NCBI GenBank assembly: GCA_965653225.1
Contig: CBFGZI010000105.1
Coordinates: forward strand, 1-13,485
Direction of reading: 5' to 3'
Length of the DNA: 13,485 nucleotides
Source of the DNA: JALZDI01 sp965653225
GTDB taxonomy: Bacteria > Actinomycetota > Actinomycetes > Propionibacteriales > Nocardioidaceae
The notes under the pieces are model-generated. The model had not been told where the DNA came from, did no database searches, and was given only the letters and a program-made list of their open reading frames with translations. Of the stretch, positions 6,976 to 13,485 are shown in pieces (position 1 is the stretch's first letter; each line of letters begins with the position of its first letter). Position numbers and translations under genes: made by a program.

Positions 6976-8220
6976 CTAGTTTGTTATCGAGTCGGTAGGT
7001 TTTCGCGGCGAGCCCACCGCCTGCTGGCGCAGCGACCGCGTCGCGGCCGCGGCGAGCACCCGGGCTCCGGCCGGCACCGCACGCTCGTCGATGCGCAGGT
7101 CGCCCTGGTGCAGGTCGTAGGTCGGCCCGCCGGGCGTACGGGTGCCGAGCCGGGCCATCGCCCCGGGCACCGACTCGAGGTACCAGGCGAAGTCCTCCCC
7201 GCCCAGGCTCTGGGTCGTACCGGTGACCGAGCCGGGGCCGAGCACGCTGTCGGCCGCCTTGGCCATCAGGTCGGTGGAGGCGCGCTCGTTGACCACCGGC
7301 GGCACGCCGCGGACGTAGTCGATCTCGCACTGCACGCCGTACGGCGCCACGATCTCGACGATCAGCTGGGTGACGACCTCCTGCGCGGTCTCCCACGCGG
7401 TGGCGTCCAGCAGGCGCAGGGTTCCCGACGCCTCGCCCACCGCGGGGATCACGTTGCGCGCCGCGCCGGCGCGGACCATCCCCCACACCATGCTGGCCCC
7501 GGCCCGGGGGTCGAGCCGGCGGGACAGCACCGCGGGCAGGTCGGTGACCAGCTTGGACAGCGCGTAGGTCAGGTCCTGGGTCAGGTGCGGCCGCGAGGTG
7601 TGCCCGCCGCGGCCGGACAGGCGCACCGACAGCGAGTCGGCGGCGCCGGTGATGGGGCCCTCGCGCAGCCCCAGGTGGCCTACGTCGACGGTCGGGTCGC
7701 AGTGCAGCCCGTAGACCTGGGTGACCTCGTCGAGCCCGCCGCCGGCGATCACCTCGAGCGCACCGCCGGGCATGATCTCCTCGGCCGGCTGGAACAGCAG
7801 GCGCACGCGCCCCGGCAGCCGCGCCTGGTCGTCGAGGGCGCCCAGCGCGAGCCCGGCGCCGAGCAGGCATGCGGTGTGCACGTCGTGGCCGCAGGCGTGT
7901 GCGACCCCGTCGGCGGTGGAGCGCCACGGGTCGTCGGTCAGGTCCTGCACGGGCAGCGCGTCGAGGTCGGCGCGCAGCGCCACCACCGGACCGCTGTCCT
8001 CGCTGCCGATCTCTGCGGTCAGCCCCGACCGCGGCAGCATCTGCACCTTGATCCCGGCCCGCTCCAGGCGCTCGGCGACCACCATGGTCGTGCGCTGCTC
8101 GGCCCACGCCAGCTCGGGGTGGGCGTGCAGGTCGCGGCGGACGGCCACGATGTCCTCGCTGACCTCGTCGACGAGCGCGATGAGCGCGGGCGCGTCGAGG
8201 CCGAAGTCAGCAGTGGGCAT
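6976..8220 (-). CDS. M20D-family metal-dependent amidohydrolase (hippurate / N-acyl-amino-acid hydrolase-like)
   Basis: A cytosolic zinc or manganese hydrolase of 414 residues related to hippurate, N-acetyl-amino-acid and indole-acetyl-amino-acid hydrolases. Metal-site motifs appear in order: RRDLHAHPELAWAE near the N-terminus, HACGHDVHT at about 105-113 (Cys, His and His as ligands), FQPAEE with the catalytic Glu, YGLHCD, GGHTSRPH at the start of the dimerisation-domain lid, and GGEDFAWY followed by LHQGDLRIDE near the C-terminus. All ligands I expect are present, so it should be active. The substrate cannot be read from the sequence. I chose ATG at 8220; an in-frame GTG at 8244 adds 8 residues (MTSEYGAP), and neither has a good ribosome binding site, so the start is open. 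It lies 98 nt upstream of the lipoprotein gene and 149 nt downstream of the mutase, and may be transcribed alone or with either. Confidence 0.9.
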   Translation of the reverse strand: MPTADFGLDAPALIALVDEVSEDIVAVRRDLHAHPELAWAEQRTTMVVAERLERAGIKVQMLPRSGLTAEIGSEDSGPVVALRADLDALPVQDLTDDPWRSTADGVAHACGHDVHTACLLGAGLALGALDDQARLPGRVRLLFQPAEEIMPGGALEVIAGGGLDEVTQVYGLHCDPTVDVGHLGLREGPITGAADSLSVRLSGRGGHTSRPHLTQDLTYALSKLVTDLPAVLSRRLDPRAGASMVWGMVRAGAARNVIPAVGEASGTLRLLDATAWETAQEVVTQLIVEIVAPYGVQCEIDYVRGVPPVVNERASTDLMAKAADSVLGPGSVTGTTQSLGGEDFAWYLESVPGAMARLGTRTPGGPTYDLHQGDLRIDERAVPAGARVLAAAATRSLRQQAVGSPRKPTDSITN

Positions 8221-8287
8221 AGGGGCACCGTACTCGCTGGTCACTGTCCGGGTACGGCGCCTCCCGTCCGCCCCGGGTCCTGGCAGG

Positions 8288-8310
8288 GCTCAGTGCAGAG
8301 CTCAGTGCAG
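8288..8310. repeat. Tandem pair of an 11-bp repeat between amidohydrolase and mutase genes
   Basis: GCTCAGTGCAG occurs at 8288-8298 and again at 8300-8310, a period of 12 bp. A related pair, GCTCAGAACG, occurs at 8355-8364 and 8368-8377 (period 13), the last copy covering the mutase stop codon. Both pairs share GCTCAG. These may be slippage duplications in the short spacer; I see no link to a known element. Confidence 0.5.
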
Positions 8311-8323
8311 GGCTGGCTTCGGC

Positions 8324-8353
8324 GGCACCTGGTGGGCGCACGAGGTGCCCACC
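8324..8353 (-). terminator. Overlapping hairpins after the mutase gene, probable transcript end
   Basis: Two perfect 7-bp inverted repeats share bases. GGCACCT (8324-8330) pairs with AGGTGCC (8343-8349), and GGTGGGC (8331-8337) pairs with GCCCACC (8347-8353). They cannot form together. The nearer stem begins 17 nt after the mutase stop codon on the minus strand. No U-run follows, as is common for actinobacterial terminators. Termination is inferred from position and structure only. Confidence 0.4.
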
Positions 8354-8369
8354 GGCTCAGAACGTCCGC

Positions 8370-9953
<1,584 letters not shown>

Positions 9954-9959
9954 GTGCGC

Positions 9960-9965
9960 AGACTA
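9960..9965 (-). promoter_or_regulatory. Candidate -10 element for a leaderless mutase transcript
   Basis: TAGTCT on the minus strand, followed by 6 nt (GCGCAC) and then the mutase ATG. This places the hexamer at about -12 to -7 if transcription starts at the A of ATG. The lack of any ribosome binding site before this ATG agrees with a leaderless message. No clear -35 is visible. Confidence 0.35.
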
Positions 9966-10000
9966 CGGCGGCCGGCGCGTACGCGGCAGCCCGGGGAGAG

Positions 10001-10020
10001 CGATCTCACACGATCTACCG
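10001..10020 (+). repeat. Direct repeat CGATCT with 10-bp period upstream of sdhC
   Basis: CGATCTCACA is followed directly by CGATCTACCG; 7 of 10 bases match and the period equals one helical turn. Relative to the TACGAT hexamer at 10044-10049, the pair sits at roughly -55 to -36, the usual place for an activator such as a response regulator. No regulator can be named from this sequence. Confidence 0.3.
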
Positions 10021-10043
10021 GGAGGTAACCAAGGGCCCGGAGA

Positions 10044-10049
10044 TACGAT
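10044..10049 (+). promoter_or_regulatory. Candidate -10 element for sdhCDAB
   Basis: TACGAT fits TAnnnT and would give a leader of about 90 nt before the sdhC GTG. The base run at the -35 distance (GGAGGT) is not a housekeeping -35. It overlaps the start of the candidate leader ORF, and the two readings exclude each other. Confidence 0.25.
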
Positions 10050-10143
10050 GCCCCGTGGCCCGACGGCTGTGAACCATCGACGAGGCGGCGGCAGCAGCAG
10101 AGCACGAGGGCCGCCCACCACACTCGGCAGCGGAAAGGCTTGA
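10048..10143 (+). CDS. Possible 31-residue leader ORF ahead of sdhC
   Basis: ATG at 10048 has GGAG (10039-10042) 5 nt upstream and opens a 31-codon frame, MPRGPTAVNHRRGGGSSRARG and so on, that ends with TGA at 10141-10143, two bases before the sdhC GTG at 10146. The product is rich in Arg, Gly and Pro and has no recognisable domain. The placement would allow translational coupling with sdhC, but in DNA this GC-rich an ORF of this size can arise by chance. It overlaps the candidate -10 element. Confidence 0.2.
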   Translation: MPRGPTAVNHRRGGGSSRARGPPTTLGSGKA

Positions 10144-10145
10144 TC

Positions 10146-10526
10146 GTGGCCAGCACTCCGGCGGGCACGCTGTACCGGGGCCGTGAAGGCATGTGGTCCT
10201 GGGTCGCGCACCGCACGACCGGCGTCGTCATCTTCTTCTTCCTGTTCGTGCACGTGCTCGACACCGCGCTCGTCCGGGTTTCGCCGCACGTCTACAACAA
10301 CGTCGTCGACACGTACAAGAACCCGCTGGTCGGGCTGATGGAGGTCGGGCTCGTCGGCGCCGTGCTGTTCCACGCCTTCAACGGGCTGCGGCTGGTGCTG
10401 GTCGACTTCTGGGCCAAGGGCCCCCGCTACCAGCGGCAGATGTTCTGGGGCGTGGCCGTGCTGTGGGTGGTGCTGATGGTGCCGTTCGTGATCCGGCACC
10501 TGGGCAACGTGTTCGGGGGCGCCTGA
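10146..10526 (+). CDS. sdhC: Succinate dehydrogenase cytochrome b556 subunit
   Basis: Membrane anchor subunit of complex II, 126 residues with three membrane helices, carrying haem b and forming part of the quinone site with SdhD. AHRTTGV at about 21-27 corresponds to the HR.(S/T)G motif near the quinone site. FHAFNGLRLVLVDFW at 75-89 contains His76, the expected axial haem ligand. The start is set at GTG 10146, because GGAAAGG (10132-10138) lies 7 nt upstream; the in-frame TTG at 10140 is too close to it. The stop overlaps the sdhD ATG by one base (TGATG). First gene of the sdhCDAB operon. It resembles the Sdh2-type anchor of mycobacteria in length and gene order. Confidence 0.94.
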   Translation: MASTPAGTLYRGREGMWSWVAHRTTGVVIFFFLFVHVLDTALVRVSPHVYNNVVDTYKNPLVGLMEVGLVGAVLFHAFNGLRLVLVDFWAKGPRYQRQMFWGVAVLWVVLMVPFVIRHLGNVFGGA

Positions 10527-11026
10527 TGTCGACGACCAACCTGCCGCCGATCGAGTCCCCCCGTTCTCCTCGAGGCGCCGGCGGCCCGGGCGCTGCCGGA
10601 GGCCCATGGGGCGCCGGGGGCCCACGCGGACGGAGCCCCCGTGCGGGAGCCAACTTCGAGCTGTACTCGTGGGTCTTCATGCGGCTCAGCGGCGTCCTGC
10701 TCGTCGCGCTGGTCGTCGGCCACCTTTTCGTCAACCTGATGGTCGGCGAGGGCATCCACGCCATCGACTTCGCGTTCGTGGCGGGCAAGTGGGCCAACCC
10801 GTTCTGGCAGGTGTGGGACCTGCTGATGCTGTGGCTGGCCCAGCTGCACGGGGCCAACGGGCTGCGCACGATCATCAACGACTACGCCGAGCGGCCCGTG
10901 CTGCGGTTCTGGCTGAAGGCGCTGCTGTTCCTGTCCGCGACGATCGTGGTGGTTCTCGGCACGCTGGTCATCTTCACCTTCGACCCGTGCATCGACCCGT
11001 CGTCGACGCTGGCCGTCTGCCGTTAG
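10526..11026 (+). CDS. sdhD: Succinate dehydrogenase hydrophobic anchor subunit
   Basis: Second membrane anchor of complex II, 166 residues with three helices starting at about residues 48-72. LHGANGLRTIINDY at 107-120 provides His108, matching the haem-binding His71 of E. coli SdhD, and Asp119-Tyr120, matching Asp82-Tyr83 at the quinone site; the spacing is the same. The N-terminus before the first helix is a 42-residue extension, low in complexity and rich in Gly, Pro, Ala and Arg (GAGGPGAAGGPWGAGGPRG), which I do not recall from SdhD of other groups. The ATG overlaps the sdhC stop by one base, fixing the start. The frame is open further upstream through sdhC, but only as a shadow. Seventeen bases separate its TAG stop from sdhA. 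Confidence 0.93.
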   Translation: MSTTNLPPIESPRSPRGAGGPGAAGGPWGAGGPRGRSPRAGANFELYSWVFMRLSGVLLVALVVGHLFVNLMVGEGIHAIDFAFVAGKWANPFWQVWDLLMLWLAQLHGANGLRTIINDYAERPVLRFWLKALLFLSATIVVVLGTLVIFTFDPCIDPSSTLAVCR

Positions 11027-11042
11027 GAGCCTGACCGAAGAC

Positions 11043-12806
11043 ATGGAGCCCGTGCAGACACACAAGTACGACGTCGTCATCGTCGGCGCAGGCGGGGCGG
11101 GCATGCGCGCCGCCCTGGAGTCCGGGGAGCGGGTCCGTACCGCCGTACTCACCAAGCTCTATCCCACCCGGTCGCACACGGGCGCCGCGCAGGGCGGCAT
11201 GTGCGCCGCGCTGGCCAACGTCGAGGACGACAACTGGGAGTGGCACACCTTCGACACGGTCAAGGGCGGCGACTACCTCGTCGACCAGGACGCGGCCGAG
11301 GTGATGTGCCGCGAGGCCATCGACGCGGTCCTCGACCTGGAGAAGATGGGGCTCCCGTTCAACCGCACGCCCGAGGGCCGGATCGACCAGCGCAGGTTCG
11401 GCGGCCACACCCGCAACCACGGCGAGGCCGCGGTACGCCGATCCTGCTTCGCGGCCGACCGCACCGGCCACATGATCCTGCAGACGCTCTACCAGCAGTG
11501 CGTGAAGCTCGGGGTGGAGTTCTACAACGAGTTCTACGTGCTCGACCTGCTGACGACCGACGGGCGGGCGTCCGGCGTCGTCGCGCTGGAGCTGGCCACC
11601 GGCACCATCCACGTGTTCAACGCCAAGGCGGTCGTGTTCGCCACCGGCGGGTTCGGCAAGGTCTACCGCACGACCTCCAACGCGCACACGCTCACCGGTG
11701 ACGGCATGGGCATCGTCTGGCGGGAGGGTCTCCCACTGGAGGACATGGAGTTCTTCCAGTTCCACCCGACCGGTCTGGCCGGGCTCGGCGTGCTGCTCTC
11801 CGAGGCGGCCCGCGGCGAGGGCGGCATCCTGCGCAACCGTGACGGCGAGCGGTTCATGGAGCGCTACGCGCCCACCATCAAGGACCTCGCGCCCCGCGAC
11901 ATGGTCGCGCGCGCGATGGCCAACGAGGTCCGTGAGGGACGCGGCTGCGGCCCCGAGGGAACGTACGTGCTGCTCGACCTCACGCACCTGCCCAAGGAAC
12001 AGATCGACGCGAAGCTGCCCGACATCACCGAGTTCGCGCGCACCTACCTGGGCGTGGAGCCGTACGACGAGCCGATCCCGGTGTTCCCGACCGCGCACTA
12101 CGCGATGGGCGGGGTGCCGACCAACATCCGCGCCGAGGTGCTGTCCAACAACACCGACGTCGTGCCCGGGCTGTACGCCGCCGGCGAGGTGGCCTGCGTG
12201 TCGGTGCACGGCGCCAACCGGCTGGGCACGAACTCGCTGCTGGACATCAACGTGTTCGGCCGCCGCGCCGGAACGTTCGCGGCCGAGTACAGCCAGCGCG
12301 TCGACCACGCCGAGCTGCCGGAGGCCCCGGAGACCCAGGTGGTCGCGATGATCGAGCACCTGCGCGACGCCGAGGGCTCGGAACGGGTGGCCGCGATCCG
12401 CGCGGACCTGCAGGCGACGATGGACCTGAACGCGCAGGTGTACCGCACCGAGGGGTCGCTGAAGCAGGCGCTCACCGACATCGAGTCGCTCAAGCAGCGC
12501 TACGCCAACGTGTCGGTGCAGGACAAGGGACGCCGGTTCAACACCGACCTGCTCGAGGGCATCGAGCTCGGGTTCCTGCTCGACCTGGCCGAGGTGCTGG
12601 TGGTGTCGGCGCTGGCGCGGGAGGAGTCGCGCGGCGGGCACTTCCGCGAGGACTACACCACCCGCGACGACGTGAACTTCATGCGGCACACCATGGCCTA
12701 CCGGGAGCAGGGCACGGACGCGGACGGCGAGCCGTCGTACTCGATCCGCCTCGACTACAAGCCCGTGGTGCAGACGCGTTACCGCCCGATGGAGCGTAAG
12801 TACTGA
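11043..12806 (+). CDS. sdhA: Succinate dehydrogenase flavoprotein subunit
   Basis: Catalytic subunit of complex II, on the cytosolic face of the membrane, oxidising succinate to fumarate with covalently bound FAD. At 587 residues it has the usual length. The dinucleotide-binding motif is GAGGAG at 15-20. RSHTGAAQGG (43-52) contains His45, the expected covalent FAD attachment. FQFHPTG has His241, SEAARGEGG follows, and APRDMVARAM has Arg285 at the place of the E. coli proton-transfer Arg286. AHYAMGG and HGANRLGTNSLLD near residues 350 and 400 complete the active site. ATG at 11043 has AGGAG (11025-11029) 13 nt upstream, rather far; a GTG nine bases on is the alternative. The sdhB start follows its TGA by one base. 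Confidence 0.97.
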   Translation: MEPVQTHKYDVVIVGAGGAGMRAALESGERVRTAVLTKLYPTRSHTGAAQGGMCAALANVEDDNWEWHTFDTVKGGDYLVDQDAAEVMCREAIDAVLDLEKMGLPFNRTPEGRIDQRRFGGHTRNHGEAAVRRSCFAADRTGHMILQTLYQQCVKLGVEFYNEFYVLDLLTTDGRASGVVALELATGTIHVFNAKAVVFATGGFGKVYRTTSNAHTLTGDGMGIVWREGLPLEDMEFFQFHPTGLAGLGVLLSEAARGEGGILRNRDGERFMERYAPTIKDLAPRDMVARAMANEVREGRGCGPEGTYVLLDLTHLPKEQIDAKLPDITEFARTYLGVEPYDEPIPVFPTAHYAMGGVPTNIRAEVLSNNTDVVPGLYAAGEVACVSVHGANRLGTNSLLDINVFGRRAGTFAAEYSQRVDHAELPEAPETQVVAMIEHLRDAEGSERVAAIRADLQATMDLNAQVYRTEGSLKQALTDIESLKQRYANVSVQDKGRRFNTDLLEGIELGFLLDLAEVLVVSALAREESRGGHFREDYTTRDDVNFMRHTMAYREQGTDADGEPSYSIRLDYKPVVQTRYRPMERKY

Positions 12807-12807
12807 T

Positions 12808-13485
12808 ATGGACGTCACCCTCAAGATCCGCCGCTACAAGCCCGAGGTGAGCGAGGACGTCACCTGGGAGGAGCACCGGGTCGAGCTCGAGCCGACCGAC
12901 AAGGTCCTCGACGCCCTGCACAAGGTGAAGTGGGAGATCGACGGCTCGCTGACGTTCCGCCGCTCCTGCGCGCACGGGGTGTGCGGCTCCGACGCGATGC
13001 GGATCAACGGGCGCAACCGGCTGGCCTGCAAGACGCTGGTGAAGGACGTCAACCCGGCCAAGCCGATCACCGTCGAGCCGATCAAGGGCCTGCCGGTGCT
13101 CAAGGACCTCGTCGTGGACATGGAGCCGTTCTTCGACGCCTACCGGTCGGTGATGCCGTTCCTGATGACCTCGGGCAACGCACCGACGCGCGAGCGGCTG
13201 CAGAGCCCGGAGGACCGGCAGCGCTTCGACGACACCACCAAGTGCATCCTGTGCGCCGCGTGCACCACGTCGTGCCCGGTGTACTGGACCGACGGGCAGT
13301 ACTTCGGCCCGCAGGCCATCGTCGGCGCGCACCGGTTCATCTTCGACAGCCGCGACGAGGGCACCGACCAGCGGCTGGAGATCCTCAACGAGAAGGAGGG
13401 CGTCTGGCGCTGCCGGACGACCTTCAACTGCACCGACGCCTGCCCGCGCGGCATCGAGGTGACCAAGGCGATCCAGGAGGTCAAG
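12808..13485 (+). CDS. sdhB: Succinate dehydrogenase iron-sulfur subunit, cut by window end
   Basis: Electron-transfer subunit of complex II, carrying electrons from the FAD to the quinone. The first 226 codons are present without a stop; the family is about 230-260 residues, so only a short C-terminal part is missing. The N-terminal plant-type ferredoxin domain has Cys54, Cys59, Asp62 and Cys74 for the [2Fe-2S] cluster, with Asp in place of the fourth Cys as in E. coli SdhB. The C-terminal domain has CILCAACTTSCP (146-157) and CRTTFNCTDACP (202-213), which supply the [4Fe-4S] and [3Fe-4S] ligands. ATG at 12808 begins one base after the sdhA stop. The nearest Shine-Dalgarno-like GGAG (12791-12794) is 13 nt away, so coupling to sdhA translation is likely. 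Confidence 0.95.
   Translation, partial: MDVTLKIRRYKPEVSEDVTWEEHRVELEPTDKVLDALHKVKWEIDGSLTFRRSCAHGVCGSDAMRINGRNRLACKTLVKDVNPAKPITVEPIKGLPVLKDLVVDMEPFFDAYRSVMPFLMTSGNAPTRERLQSPEDRQRFDDTTKCILCAACTTSCPVYWTDGQYFGPQAIVGAHRFIFDSRDEGTDQRLEILNEKEGVWRCRTTFNCTDACPRGIEVTKAIQEVK

Larger units (their letters stand above)
9954..10145. other. Divergent intergenic region between the mutase and sdhC
   Basis: Contains the candidate mutase promoter, a 10-bp-period direct repeat (CGATCT at 10001-10006 and 10011-10016), a TAnnnT hexamer TACGAT at 10044-10049, and a possible short leader ORF at 10048-10143 that ends just before sdhC. The sdh promoter must lie here or inside the mutase gene. Confidence 0.6.

Noticed and set aside
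10193..11026. 277-codon frame suggesting a long SdhD
   Set aside because: The upstream part overlaps sdhC in another frame; the ATG at 10526 overlapping the sdhC stop is the natural start.
10974..12824. 616-codon open frame antisense to sdhA
   Set aside because: Shadow of sdhA caused by strong G/C bias at third codon positions; its translation is Arg/His/Val-rich with no domain, while the plus strand encodes a complete SdhA.

Overview
The window comes from a GC-rich chromosome whose codons end almost always in G or C. With GTG and TTG starts, back-to-back start/stop overlaps, a succinate dehydrogenase of the sdhCDAB type and an actinobacterial-type cytidine deaminase (CAEC motif), it points to a high-GC Actinomycetota. 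From memory, Streptomyces and Pseudonocardiales have a similar neighbourhood (sdhCDAB, mutase, amidohydrolase, Bmp-type nucleoside transporter, cdd, deoA). I could not check this, and I do not commit to a genus.

Layout. 1-128 is a short non-coding stretch downstream of deoA; it carries two identical 10-bp palindromes and a third imperfect copy. 129-6877 (minus strand) is a nucleoside import and salvage cluster, transcribed right to left. Its order is a Bmp-family nucleoside-binding lipoprotein, a double-domain ABC ATPase, two membrane permeases, cytidine deaminase and thymidine phosphorylase. From the ATPase to deoA each gene overlaps the next by 1 or 4 bases, so they are very probably one translationally coupled operon. 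The lipoprotein gene is 75 nt upstream of the ATPase. 6976-8220 (minus) is an M20D metal-dependent amidohydrolase. 8370-9953 (minus) is the catalytic large subunit of a methylmalonyl-CoA-type mutase that lacks its own B12 domain. 9954-10145 is a divergent intergenic region. 10146 to the right edge (plus) is sdhC-sdhD-sdhA-sdhB; sdhB is cut by the window end.

How the genes work together. The lipoprotein captures nucleosides outside the membrane and the ABC transporter imports them. Cytidine deaminase turns (deoxy)cytidine into (deoxy)uridine, and the phosphorylase splits pyrimidine nucleosides into base and (deoxy)ribose-1-phosphate. The mutase would make succinyl-CoA from methylmalonyl-CoA, which feeds the TCA cycle next to succinate dehydrogenase. 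That link between the mutase and the sdh genes is an inference from adjacency.

I see no undescribed multi-gene system, mobile element, CRISPR array or RNA gene. The points worth a second look are small. The ATPase gene has no canonical start codon that preserves its conserved N-terminus; an ATC sits at the right distance from a strong ribosome binding site. Palindromes TGACGCGTCA lie at the left edge. Two mutually exclusive hairpins follow the mutase gene. A short upstream ORF and 10-bp direct repeats precede sdhC. The mutase has no B12 subunit gene beside it.
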